A program made the translations under genes and the position numbers. DNA of 64,000 nucleotides. Source: Glandiceps talaboti (taxonomy: Eukaryota > Hemichordata > Enteropneusta > Spengelidae). Positions within the stretch are counted from its first letter, which is position 1; each line of letters begins with the position of its first letter. Shown in pieces: positions 37,201-48,005 of this stretch. The DNA lies in NCBI RefSeq assembly GCF_964340395.1, contig NC_135551.1, positions 20,081,003-20,145,002 of the forward strand, read 5' to 3'. The notes under the pieces are model-generated. The model made no database searches, had not been told where the DNA came from, and worked only from the letters and a program-made list of their open reading frames with translations.

Positions 37201-37276
37201 ATCGTATGGGAAATACACAAATAATGAATACTTAATTGATTCTGTAAGTATGACAAATGGTCGCTGTGATGAGTAA
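34231..37276 (+). CDS. Galactose 3-O-sulfotransferase-like enzyme (GAL3ST family) with an extra C-terminal region
   Basis: Exons 34231-34334, 34752-35953, 36724-36944 and 37196-37276 join in frame through GT-AG introns, about 535 residues before any start exon. The first exon gives a type II signal anchor (FLVVFLLGMTMIVYY), implying a Golgi-lumenal enzyme. The second holds the sulfotransferase core: FNRKTGSTTLVTIL is the 5'-phosphosulfate loop, LLSIVREPASNFESVFNFF the 3'-phosphate-binding segment, and LLKRIMCWKMENILYIARRV the conserved GAL3ST tail motif. The family transfers sulfate from PAPS to galactose C3 on glycolipids or glycans. Vertebrate members are about 420-490 residues. Here about 150 residues follow the core, ending EWDYFQMTSYGKY then LIDSVSMTNGRCDE, which I do not recognise. 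If intron 3 is retained the frame stops at 35964. The last exon also contains a donor-like GTAAGT at 37244, so the C-terminus could differ. Confidence 0.85.
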
Positions 37277-38561
37277 AAACAGCCGACAGAAATAATTGCA
37301 AATGTGACTCTTTACAAAAAAAGGACAGTCCTGTGGAATATTTAACAAACAGACTGCAATTTGCTGTCGTTGATGGCGCTCTCGTGTACTCTCGCGTGTA
37401 TAGCTCATTGGACACCACAAATAAAACAAGAATTTATTTCGCACAACAATAGACGCAGTGTCGAGCAGGTATTTGCGGATGTTATCCATAGGTTCCTACG
37501 TCACCATCGCCTAAGATTGTACGTCACTTCCGCCTAATGACGTCAAAGTTAGGATGTGCACTGATGATTGGACGTGGGTGAAAGCTTACCACAGCATTGC
37601 ATCTTCAAGTCTTTTTTTTTATCTGACAACGTAAATTCACACTTGAGGTATACTTTACATTCCAGTTGCCAGCCAGCGAGCTTTTATGAAACAAAAAAAC
37701 TAATTTCAAAATGGCATGTGGACCTTAACCTCATAATTTAAGGAGTGAGAACATTTTATGAAAAATGTCAAAATACCAAATGGTGAATGTATATGAGTTC
37801 TGTTATATCTTTTTCTCGTTGGGGTTTTAAACACCATATCAGGAAAGATGTCCCTTTGTATATTGCAACTTATATATTTTTTTACATGAAATTGATAGGA
37901 ATTCTGTTTAGAGTATGTTGTTTAAAGAATCGTTCAATTGGGCATTTCTTTTATGACATGTAAATCTCTATTGTATGGGGGTGGGGGTGAGGTTAACTTA
38001 TTGCTCTGAGCTTACAGTAAATGACTTTGTTTAATTATTTATATGAAAGTTTTTGATTTTTATAAAATATTGCAGTATGGTGTATATCTCATTGTTATCT
38101 TTTGTAATTAGATTTTGTAATTAATTAATTAATGAAGTGCACTTACGATGAATACTTAATGGGGAACTTGCAATCCAGACTGAGCATGCTCAAATGCAAA
38201 GGACTATGGGATTATCTGGGGTTACCGTAATACCTAATCTGGAGCTACCGATAAAAAAACCCTCCCACAATAGTCAGGATAAACTATGAATTGACCATTC
38301 ATGGTTGCAAACAATGTAACAGTATTATTTACAATACCAATTCATTAGTATTTATTATCACATTTCCCATGATGCAACATTCAACATGGCTGGTTTGCAA
38401 GTTCCCTATTTATAGTCATGTATTACACTATGAGTCAGTTCAGAATATTCACGCTTTGTATCTTGTGTGACTGAATTTACTCTGTGACTACACACCTGTT
38501 GTGTTTTTCATTCATCATCACTCACTCTGAAATTAAAGTCTCAGTTGTCCAACGAGAAGCA

Positions 38562-38970
38562 CGAAACCTGAAACAAAATGTTGTCCGTGACGTGACCAAC
38601 ACTGCTACATTTTATCTTCAGGCTCAACAAAAATCTTACGAACAGTGCTACATTTTATCGGTTGGCAGGGCAAATATCTCAGACATGTTGCTAAATCTTA
38701 TCGTCTGGCGCCACAAAAAATCTCCACATGTCATCGTCTGGCATGACAAGAATTGAAGTGTCGTTATATTTTAGTCAATTGACTGTCTCAAAAATACCAC
38801 AATGTTAGGTTTACCTTCAAGAGTTGTCCTACATTTACCTGAGCCATCAACGTAAAGAAAGTATAGCAATATTGGTTAAAATGTATGTCACGCCAGACGA
38901 TAAAATATAGCAATCTTTCAAATCAGTAAATATTTTTGTCCAGGCAGGCAACGTTTGTTTCAGGTTTCAT
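38562..38970. mobile_element. MITE with GAAACCTGAAACAAA ends
   Basis: CGAAACCTGAAACAAAATGT at the left is inverted as ACGTTTGTTTCAGGTTTCAT at the right. Sub-repeats carry GCTACATTTTATC and its inverse GATAAAATATAGCAA. A right-end fragment of the same family is at 53535-53610. Non-coding. Confidence 0.7.
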
Positions 38971-40320
38971 GAGTGTCGTTGTAATAGTTTTCGGTTACCA
39001 TGGTTACCTAGACTCATCGCAGTTGACTACTGCACCTTGAAAAGAGCTACCCATCCGACAACGGTGAGTCAGGGAAATCGATACGTTGTCACTCACCAGT
39101 ATCCTTGTGCCAGGTTTTCCCTGTGTCATCAATTAAATTTTTGGAACGTGATTTTATGAATTGTTATGAAACTTGACACCTTGAAAAGATATATTCTGAT
39201 AAATAAATATTTTTATTTGAAGACCCGTGTCTTTTTCAATTCGTTACCTCTAATAACATAATTATGGATTTTCTAGAAACCGAGTGTTCTACCCTTCAAT
39301 AATATATACGGACATTGGTTTGCGGACTGAGGTTGTATGGTGGATTATAGAGGACCTGACCATGTAAACCGTACTACCAAAGTACATACCCTGTGAAATG
39401 CTAAAATACGTTCAAACTATAAATTCAATAATAGGGGCATTTTGGTATACATGTATCACAGGCAAGTAATACTTGTCTGTGCATGTATATAGGGCTATTA
39501 ACACCGGGTTCGGGCTCTCTGTTTTGTATAGAACCTCGGTTCGCAAGACTCATCCGGGCGTATAATGACTGAATGTCTCGGTATTCTTTTTTGCATATAA
39601 ACCGTTTCCAGGAGAACGGTGAAAATTACTACCAACACGCCCCCAGAACAAAGACATTCCAAACCTCACATACGTCATATCGACATATTCACTCGCCCCT
39701 AAAAAGAGAAAGAAAAAAGTGTGCGCGTACATGTTGGTGACGCCTTCAATTCATAATCACACTTTTAACAGCCTGAGTGACAATGATATTGACATTTTTG
39801 TCAAAATGTGTATTTTATCACTGGCAGATACATGAGTGTGCCCTCTTGTGCTTAGTTCGACCCGCCAACACTTTCACAGGACGGCTGACAGCATGTTTTA
39901 TTTTTTTTATTGTCAGTTGAGATACGCAGAAGTTTTAATAATTTGGGCAACTGATTTGAAAGCATTTTGACCTTGAGAATGACAGCTATATTAAATACGT
40001 TCTACGTTAATGCATTGTGCTATTATCGTTCTAAATTATACATGTAAACAGACACACGAAAGATATGACACGTATAAATATTTATTAAAAATGATTTATT
40101 AATCAACATATCAAATAAAAAATTGTGTCGAAAGAGAAAGTGCTAGGCTTCCACAAAACAAGTATAATATTCCAGCCAACAGTAATATGCCTACAATCCA
40201 CGAAAATACACCGGTGCGTTTACTTGCATGTGGTACAGAAAAGAGACCAGGTTCTTGCAAAGACCGTCAATGTACGTACAGCTAAAATGATGCTGGCTTC
40301 AGTGATGTTTCACTCATCGG

Positions 40321-40530
40321 ACATTACAGCTGAAATGATGTAGGCTTGGTGTTTCACTCATTGGACATTACGTTTTTGACACAAAGATAGACATATTTAG
40401 ACTGACAATAACAGACACACAATAAGCACATCAGGAACCTTTGCCCAATTAAACACGGATAATGGTGTGTAATAAATGTCGTGTTGCATATGAATGAAAC
40501 ACCAAGCCTACATCATTTTAGCTGTAATGT
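40321..40530. mobile_element. Foldback element with about 38-bp inverted ends
   Basis: ACATTACAGCTGAAATGATG, then TAGGCTTGGTGTTTCA, is mirrored at the right by TGAAACACCAAGCCTACATC, then ATTTTAGCTGTAATGT. The left arm is partly duplicated in tandem at 40281-40320. Confidence 0.7.
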
Positions 40531-41158
40531 AGTGTGATTATGAAAGTATAAACACCACATGAGGTCCGGATCCATTAGCTCTGTTTGCTGATAGAACGCA
40601 TTTTAATGATCAAGTCCGACTGTTACTGTTACATTATATCACTCCCCTGTTTGTGATTATAACTTCCACAGATATAAACAAACTGATAAAAGTGCTGTGT
40701 CAACCTGTATCAAAGGCATTCACTGTTGTTTATGTATCAGTTGTATTGTTTCTACTTAATTTTGTCTTTGTGTGAATTCTTTCCTTGGTTCACTTCAATC
40801 AAGCAAAGTGTTTTTTTTTGCCGGTTGTTGACTTGTATTCTATTAGTCTTATACAGACACCAAAACAGCAGAAGTGATTATTCATGGCTCAACTTGACGT
40901 CTCTAGCTCTGAGAGTACAAGTGATGTTAAATCATAAAATGACTCTCCAGAAGCTATCATTTATGAAAATGACTTTATTTCTTGGAGTGGCATTCCCATT
41001 AAAATGGAATCTTGGCCAAGTCAAACTTGAAAAGTCCATAATTTATGCAAAATGTTTAGTTTTGTAATAAAGTCTGTGCCATAATATTAATACAGTGTCT
41101 GGTCCATGTCTACGTTTAAAGATATACGGTAATGTAAAAAGTGCACGTGAGTTCTACT

Positions 41159-41553
41159 AAGGCCTAGCAAAAAAATGTACGGTTCCGATACCACTCTCAA
41201 TTTTAGAATAGGTAGGAAGATTTTTTTAAACAATTTTTTTTGTGTGTGTGACTGTCTAGTTCAGGTAGGTATGTTTTCTGTTGTTTTCCGTATGGTCTCT
41301 GTGTTATTGGTTTCTTCCCATCATCAGATGTACAGCCATTACTGTTTGGAAGAACAGTTTTATATTGTCTTTATAAGTTGATGTCAGTTTCCGCATCCAC
41401 TATTTCTCGCAACACTTCACACACTTTTCGCGATTTTATGATATTTTTTCTCAAATGTAAAAATTTAAAAAAAAGAAAAGAAAAGTAATTTAGGGTCAGT
41501 AGTGAAAAACTAGGTGGGGTTGGGTAACTGGAACAAACAATTTTTTAGGCCTA
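41159..41553. mobile_element. AGGCCTA-ended MITE, full-length copy
   Basis: It begins AAGGCCTAGCAAAAAAATGT, then CGGTTCCGAT, and ends GGAACAAACAATTTTTTAGG, then CCTA, giving about 25-bp inverted ends. Relatives lie at 11666, 16497 and 63135. Confidence 0.75.
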
Positions 41554-41742
41554 ATGACAGGAAAAGATTGGGGTTCAATGACAACATTTTCTTCACTGTG
41601 AATAACAGGTAATTAACAGTATCGACATAGATAATACCAAACTCGTCATCACTTCAAGAAAAAAATGAATAAAAAAAATGCCGACAGCACTGCAACATTT
41701 TTAATATAAGCGTTGTTTAGGTCTCTCTGGTAGACTTGTCTA

Positions 41743-44700
41743 TTAATCTGATTCGCTGTCACTGTAACACAAACATTTGGGCCAATAACAACGACCACAT
41801 TTCTGGAAGAGAAAAAAAAAGAGAGAAAATTTATCATTATAATTTATAGAGACACTTTGTCTTTACATCTGACTAGTTACTTTGGCGTACACTCCGAACA
41901 TTTCATTTAAGAGAGACTACAGGTTGTGATCATTTCAATCAGAGACAATATGAACCACAGACAAGTAATTACTTGCCTGCGTTTGGACTATGATAAACGT
42001 CCAATCTGTATGGCAAACATTGCCTGAGAAAAATATTGGATTGTTGGTTATAACGTGCTATATATAACAATGTAATGTAAGTGAAAATAGCCACACACCA
42101 ATTATCGTATCTTTTCTTAGTGGCCATATGGATTTGGTATTTAGTTCGAATTTCTAATGTATATTTTGCTGTATCCTTATAACTCTCTACAATAACATGT
42201 TTCTCATGAAAATGAAGGATAAATTCATGCTTATGCATTCATCAGAACCTTTAGGCGACTCTTCAATCTAATACGATTTTGAAAAATAATATAGTTCACT
42301 CAAATCACCCGTGCATTCACTATGATCACGATATGTCACTTTGGCAGTAACACACTAGTGTTACAACAAAAAGATTACTTTGTTTTCACATTTTGTAGTT
42401 GATAGAGGGCGCTATTATTAATCAGTACTCACGTTGCAGTGAACAGCACATCTACCAACACAGTCACGACATTTTCTGCAGTGATTACGAGCCTCGGCAT
42501 TACTTATCTCACGCATCTCATAATCACACCATGAATATGCATAGACTTCATCACATTCATCACCAGGGCAACGTATCAACCCAGGAATACATCGATGTAA
42601 CTTCACAGTGGTATTACAGCAATACAGCTCTGTGTCAGTATCCAATAGTTTCCGAAGTCTTTCATCTGTCACCTGTCAAGAGTATTTGTATTAAATGTGG
42701 TTGGTACATGGAAAATCAATATTCAAAGTAATTGTAATTCTGTGTAAACATCCAACAGTAGGCCCTCAACAGGGATTATCTACACTAGCACTACACACAA
42801 CCGGAACGCTGGTGGTTAGTATTTCACGAGTAGTCAGCTAAGCATATTTTATGAGATTGGTGATATCAATAATGCTGGTGAGGGCAGATTTGAAACTGTT
42901 GTCTTTTTTATAGGGAAAATAGTATAAGGTTATATTCTGGAATTACCTGAGGAATGAGTGGATATCTATAACAGTTTTTCTTGCCAGTAGCTTGATCATT
43001 GACAAAAGATAGTGGACCTTACCGTTGTCATAAATTGCATCAAGCAGGGGTCTTCTTTGCACTTGTCAACATCAACTCCAAACTCGGCCATGACTTCCAA
43101 TCGGTTGAATGGATTCTTACAATCACTGCATTTACAGGAAGAACTACACACATTGCCGTATTTGTGGCACCTACATCGATTACTAATGCAGTTGGACTTG
43201 CATCCACAGGACGTGTTATCTGGACTGCTCCTAGTTGCACTTTCACCACTACATGTGTCTAGCCGGGACTTTTTGGTTTTCTTTGGCAACGGCAAGGCAT
43301 AATCTAGAAACGAATGAAAACATTATTTTAGTGTACACTTTACTTCATGTCGAGTTTGACTGCCATCAACCCATTCACAACAATGTATGTCCCGTGTGCA
43401 TTACTTCCTCTGTGAGGTGAAACACGAACAGATGCTGGTGACAAATCTTACGTGGTGGACCTTTGTTTTCAAATGCCTGACAACACATATTGTACACTAC
43501 GAAAGCGCCGTCAAGTCTGGTGCAAACTGTAACTCGCGACAGGAAACCGTCAAGTCTGGTGCAACCTGTACTCGCGACAGGAAACCGTCAAGTCTGGCGC
43601 AACCTGTAACTCGCGACAGGAAACCGAAGTCGGCAGTTAGGGGAAGCGTTGCTCAGAGACTAAACGACACAAAACATTTTTTGCTACTCAATAATTCTGT
43701 TACATTCACAGAATCACTTCAGAGTTTCCTCACATCAAACATAAAAGATAAAAACATAACAGGCCTAGAAACGGCAGCTGACTTTGAAGAAAGAGTCACT
43801 CGAGTCGATGTTACAGCCCAGATTGTAGCAAACCATAGACCCTACACGAAGCTCTCTAGACGTTTCGACATCTGGCCATTTCGCCCCCAGTCATTTCGGC
43901 AAAACTTTCTCGGTACCTGGACGTTTCAGCACCACTACTACCCTGGACGTTTCGTTTCCCCTTATTTTAGCGTAAATTCGTTATCAGTTAACCCTATCCA
44001 AACCCAACCCTAATCCAGGGTAGTGGTGCCGAAACGTTCAGGATACAGAGAAAGTGGTGCCGAAATGACGAGTTACCGTACACGAACCATGACGAGACCT
44101 GACGGTGACCGGTGACGGGCCGGCAAAACTGTTAGCCCGGTCTATTATAAAGCACATCTACTTCGTCTAATTCCCATCTATATAGTATCTTCGAATTCCG
44201 TTTTGATCTTTTCTCATGACAGATACTAGTCCTGCTTGCAAAACGGAATACGGGACTCGATTCTGACAATGTTCCCCTCCTAAAGTTTAGGACATGAATC
44301 ATAACATACACATCCTCTGCAAGCTGGGCTAAAATTGCCAAGGTTCATCATACCATGGAAGTATACTTCCATGATCATACATAACTGTGGCAGTTACGTG
44401 GCTTAATGTGCGACTACGATGTCTGATTACGAGCTCAGTTCTCTACATTGTATAGTGGTCTGAGCATAGGGTAAATGACAAATAATCAATTTTGTTGTCG
44501 TGATTTTCCGGATTTCCAATATTGTTTCTCTACATTTTAAATATTGTTTCCTTTCACTCACTCCCCTATGTTCTACTGCTATCACTGTCTTATCAGAGTT
44601 TACCAACTTTGCATTAATTAGTAGATTGCTAATCCTAGAACAAACTCACATGCTAATTGCCCAATTAACACATTGCTCAGTGAGTGTAATCATCTACTGA

Positions 44701-46288
44701 TCCGACATGTAGGGTCTATGATCCGACCATGGAAGTAGAACCCCCATGATCCGACTAAGCTCTAGTCTATCTGCTCGACCTCGGTTGTTCTTCCGATACA
44801 ATACGACACACGACCGAATATCGCTATCGAGGATAGCCCTCACTGCAAACTTCGTTCGCTTCTAGTATCGAAAGAAAGCCTGAACGTCTAGCAACAAGAC
44901 TAACTAAGCTCAGACTCAGACCACTATTTAGTGGTCTGAGGACTAAGTGCACTGTCATTAATCGGATCATGGATCTGAGTAATGCGTTAATTGCAATTGG
45001 ACAAATAACTAGTGAGTCTGTTTCCGGATTACCAAGCTACTGATTAATGCAAAGCTGATAAACTCTAAGATATTAATAACAGGTAGGAAATGGGAAAAAA
45101 ACAGTGAGAGGAAACAATATTTAGAAATCCGGAAAATCGCGACAACAAAATTGATTATTCGTCCTTTTCCCTGTGGTTCAACTATAATCTAGTGAGTGGT
45201 CATGTGTTGCATACCATCGTCGCAAACCACAGCCTCTGTTAATTTATGGCACAGTCGAAAAGTGTCGAAGAAATAACAGCTCCGGTTTGCGAGAATATTA
45301 TGGCTGCGTACATGGACGGACGGAGGAATTAGGAATGGATATGTAGTGCTACAAATTAGCGTGCGTTATTGGTTTTGGATCAACATGGGCAAAAGGTTCA
45401 TCATCATAAACTTTGATAAAGTGAAAGTTGTGCGATAACTGGTCTGATTAGGATTCCTGTTTATGGCGGGCCGCATTACTAACGGTGCCTGTTACCGTTA
45501 CGGTACACGTAGAGGGCCACTTTCTCCAGTCCCTTGGTAATTTTTTTTTTGAATTTAGAACATTGCTTATCTTTACATGTAAAATTGTTACATATTAAAA
45601 AGAAACAAGATGACAATCGAGTCGGCAACTGGTTACGTGACCATTTTCACTTGGTTTGCTCATAGACCCTGGTGTAGGGTCTATGGTTTGCTGAAACAAT
45701 AGTCCTGTCGCGATGACTGACACGCATCGTCGCAGACCACGGCCTCTTTTATGGCACCGTTCAGTACATTATTTATTTATTTTATTAACTGTATGTTATT
45801 TCGTAGCATGCAAGTATAACCCACGTGGGTTATTCCATGTTCGTAGTATATAAGGCGGAAGAAATAACAGCTCTGGTTTGCGAGAATGAAAACACCGGGA
45901 CTTTGTAAAGTTTGTTGTTATTGCCAGGCAAGAATAAATAATATGGCTGTCTTCGGGAATAATTTCAATAAATGACCGAGAAGTCAAGAGAGTCGTCCGA
46001 AAAGGGGGTGACCTGTTACCGCTCTCAAAATGTGCATTTACGACAGCATGCATCGGCCCAAAGTATAATCCCTCGGGCCTGGGACACAATTTTTTTTTTT
46101 TTACCTTTCACCCAAACCGAGCCCAACCCTTCAATTTTAAAGAGAATAAGTTTTCACTTGCCTATATATCTTCTATAGTAACGCAGGTCAGAGATATCGT
46201 ATATTTCATCGGGGTCGTAGCTCCCAGACAATTCGATGCTTCGTTTCCCAGTACTGCCACAAGAGCTGCCGGTAGACACTTCAGACAT
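41743..46288 (-). CDS. CXC-domain (tesmin/MSL2-type cysteine-rich) protein, 4 exons, complete
   Basis: Exons (minus strand) 46162-46288, 43023-43303, 42433-42672 and 41743-41802 join with matching phases to give 235 residues from ATG 46288 to TAA 41743. The N-terminus is Ser-rich, followed by DPDEIYDISDLRYYRRYIDY, a basic stretch (PKKTKKSR) and a CXC motif (about residues 75-105) beginning CGCKSNCISNRCRCHKYGN. Such motifs bind zinc and, in tesmin and MSL2, DNA. The C-terminal part is also cysteine-rich (CRKCRDCVGRCAVHC, then KCGRCYWPKCLCYSDSESD). There is no RING finger, so it is not a full MSL2 orthologue. Function is unknown; a DNA- or metal-binding nuclear role is an inference. The first intron has a GC donor (ATAG then GCAAGTG), while the others are GT-AG. 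The first intron is 2.86 kb and filled with inverted-repeat insertions. Confidence 0.85.
43508..43626. repeat. Three tandem copies of a 40-bp unit
   Basis: Each unit starts GTCAAGTCTGG(T/C)GCAA and ends CTCGCGACAGGAAACC. The copies differ by a few bases. It lies in intron 1 of the CXC gene. Confidence 0.9.
43890..44069. mobile_element. Foldback element
   Basis: GTCATTTCGGC at the left and GCCGAAATGAC at the right. Pairing continues inward (ACGTTTCAGCACCACTACTA against GTAGTGGTGCCGAAACGT), so arms exceed 50 bp around a loop of about 65. Confidence 0.75.
44354..44373. mobile_element. 20-bp perfect palindromic insertion with 7-bp target duplication
   Basis: CATGGAAGTATACTTCCATG sits between two copies of ATCATAC (44347-44353 and 44374-44380). 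It is simply two CATGGAAGTA ends back to back, the same end as the 48006-50442 element. Confidence 0.75.
44707..44720. mobile_element. Micro-insertion with CATAGACCCTACA-type end
   Basis: ATGTAGGGTCTATG lies between two exact ATCCGAC copies (44700-44706 and 44721-44727). The right end is the inverse of CATAGACCCTACA, also seen at 43834 and 45661. Confidence 0.55.
44728..44748. mobile_element. 21-bp palindromic insertion with 7-bp target duplication
   Basis: It begins CATGGAAGTAGAACC and ends CCCATG, and lies between ATCCGAC at 44721-44727 and 44749-44755. Together with the neighbouring insertion, three ATCCGAC copies separate two inserts. Confidence 0.65.
44924..44949. repeat. 26-bp palindrome, CTCAGACCACTA arms
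   Basis: CTCAGACCACTA, TT, TAGTGGTCTGAG. The same 12-mer occurs at 31761 and 44449 and, altered, at 25611. No convincing target duplication is seen here. Confidence 0.7.
45217..45295. mobile_element. TCGCAAACCACAG-family MITE, copy 2
   Basis: ATCGTCGCAAACCACAGCCT at the left and AGCTCCGGTTTGCGAGAAT at the right. It is the shortest of the three copies. Confidence 0.65.
45661..45685. mobile_element. 25-bp palindromic insertion with 7-bp target duplication
   Basis: CATAGACCCT at the left and AGGGTCTATG at the right with five bases between, flanked by exact GTTTGCT copies (45654-45660 and 45686-45692). Confidence 0.75.
45727..45886. mobile_element. TCGCAAACCACAG-family MITE, copy 3, interrupted
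   Basis: CGTCGCAGACCACGGCCTCT at the left and AGCTCTGGTTTGCGAGAAT at the right. It is longer than the others partly because a 33-bp palindrome is inserted at 45807-45839. Confidence 0.65.
45807..45839. mobile_element. 33-bp palindromic insertion with 7-bp target duplication
   Basis: It begins CATGCAAGTATAACCCAC and ends GTGGGTTATTCCATG, two near-complete ends of the CATGGAAGTATAACCCAC type fused at their inner sides. It is flanked by exact TTCGTAG copies (45800-45806 and 45840-45846). Confidence 0.8.
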
Positions 46289-46465
46289 CTTCTGTTACTC
46301 GTTGAATTTGATGACAAAGACGACACGGTGTTCTGACGACGTCGGGCAGGGAATGTGGAAAACGATTATAAAGTAGCAAGTTATATCCCGCCAAATTTCA
46401 AATATTTGAATATTCATAAGACGATACCATTCGGAGAGGGTTCGTCAAACATGAAGTTTTAATCA

Positions 46466-46504
46466 ACAAACAAACAAACAAACAAACAAACAAACAAACA
46501 AACA
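46466..46504. repeat. (CAAA)n microsatellite
   Basis: About ten CAAA units upstream of the CXC gene start. Confidence 0.95.
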
Positions 46505-47017
46505 AAGTACTGTATTGTGGGATGAAAATCTTTAGCTGTTTTTTGTACTTTACAGACTAATTTGAGTAACTTCTATTACATTCACTATGGCAGCTCATGT
46601 TGAACACAACACAAGGTAAAACTACGTGCTCGTGTTTAAAGAGGCCACACCCCTCTTTCAAATGGTCGATTCTATATGACTCAATAAACGATGCAAACTA
46701 AATGATCAAAGGACCCGTCAGAGGCGCTTGACACACTGATTACGCAACTCGTTAGAACAAAAAGACAACAGAAGATTGGATCACAGACAAGTAAGAAACA
46801 GATTGTTTCTAACTTGTGTGTAGTCAAATTTATCATTGGCGGGTCACAAGTATAGGAAACAGTTCAGGGATTAAAATGTAAAGATCTCTCCCGAGTCTAT
46901 CACATCTACAATATGCAGCTTAATAGTCCATGTTAACGTTCCGGGACTGTTAATCAACTGCTACGCATTCCAAGAACAATCTTACTTTCAAATTTTGCAA
47001 ACTTTAATGAGTCAGAC

Positions 47018-47045
47018 CATGGATGTACTAGGGGATACATCCATG
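47018..47045. mobile_element. 28-bp palindromic insertion with 7-bp target duplication
   Basis: CATGGATGTA at the left and TACATCCATG at the right, with eight bases between. It is flanked by GTCAGAC at 47011-47017 and 47046-47052. A third GTCAGAC (47057-47063) follows after CATA. Confidence 0.75.
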
Positions 47046-47675
47046 GTCAGACCATAGTCAGACAAATGGAACTTTATAATGACCACTACGCCTAGATCAA
47101 CGAGTAAATTTATTCAACAAGCATACACCAGAAGGTGTAATCATTTATATATTTCATTGTAGTACTGTTACTTTTCAGTACTTGTTTATTATCATTGTGA
47201 TCTTTCCATTTTTTGCGCAGTTCTTTAGATTAGTGAAATAAGCCCAATGGGCTGGGTGATGTATTCACTTTCTGTTCTTTTTATTGATAATTTGTAAATG
47301 TATATTCCCATGTCACTATAATAAACCACTATTACTACTACTACTAGTACCACAGAGTGCTTAGGCTCATTTAGTTCTGTTTACAAATATAAACAAAACA
47401 AAATAAACATACAAGTAAACAAACAAAATAACCTGACAAATGAGTAGATACGTCTAGCAGCAAGACTATGCGTACATGTATGCCCATGACAAGTAAGACG
47501 CGTACGCAACCTGATTGGCTGTGTGTCTCACTAAGCAGAAATTCGTTTGCATGGAGGCGATCAGGCTAAAAAATGTAAACATGTACGAAGAAGGTCAATT
47601 CAGGCAAAATAACGAAGGTAAAATAGCAATGAACGATTAGCCGACATCTACATCGGATTTTAATCAGATTGTGTC

Positions 47676-48005
47676 AAGATGCTATCAAAAGAAAGTATAT
47701 TTCAAAAGTACTAGTATTTCAACCCTGTGTAGTTGCTTTTTACATGTTGGTGCCGTCTTGTAAAGCTTGGAATTATTGTCTGAAAGGGTCTGAATAGTCT
47801 CAAAATTGACTCTTCAGAGTAAAACTCCTCCAGGGCTTCTAGAGGGAGACCCCCTTGGACCCCCCCCATGAGGTGGACATATCCCAGTCTCAAGCTCTTC
47901 CCCTCTTACTGTCAAGATGCTATCAAAGTATATTTCGAAAGTATTTCAACCCTATGTAGTTGCTTTTTAGATGTTGGTGTTGTCTTGGAAATTATTGTCT
48001 GAAAG
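47676..48005. repeat. Tandem repeat of about 237-bp unit, interrupted by the 2.4-kb element
   Basis: Unit 1 runs 47676-47912 and unit 2 starts at 47913 with GTCAAGATGCTATCAAAGTA. Unit 2 breaks off at 48005 after CTGAAAG and resumes at 50443 with CTGAAAGGGTCTGAATAGTC, continuing to about 50582, where a third partial unit starts. Unit 1 contains the same site uninterrupted (CTGAAAGGG at 47779). Confidence 0.8.

Larger units (their letters stand above)
37277..41158. other. No gene recognised; two inverted-repeat elements
   Basis: Intergenic DNA between the sulfotransferase and the convergent CXC gene. Apart from the elements at 38562-38970 and 40321-40530, nothing beyond AT-rich unique sequence is seen. 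Confidence 0.5.
44463..45172. mobile_element. Large foldback element with arms of about 235 bp
   Basis: The left arm 44463-44705 (ATAATCAATTTTGTTGTCGT, then GATTTTCCGGATTTC, then ATATTGTTTCC) pairs with 44935-45172 in reverse, continuing through TTTGCATTAATTAGTAG and CCAATTAACACATTGCTCAG. Two micro-palindromes lie at the inner end of the left arm, and the 26-bp palindrome at 44924-44949 overlaps the inner end of the right arm. Confidence 0.75.

Noticed and set aside
38484-38756. 90-residue plus-strand frame
   Set aside because: It lies across the inverted-repeat element 38562-38970 and has no recognisable domain.
43387-44013. 208-residue plus-strand frame
   Set aside because: It runs through a 40-bp tandem triplet and a foldback inside the CXC-gene intron on the opposite strand, so its openness is incidental.
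47250-47351. Possible LINE tail ending in ACT repeats
   Set aside because: AATAAACCACTATTACTACT is suggestive, but no coding remnant lies upstream.
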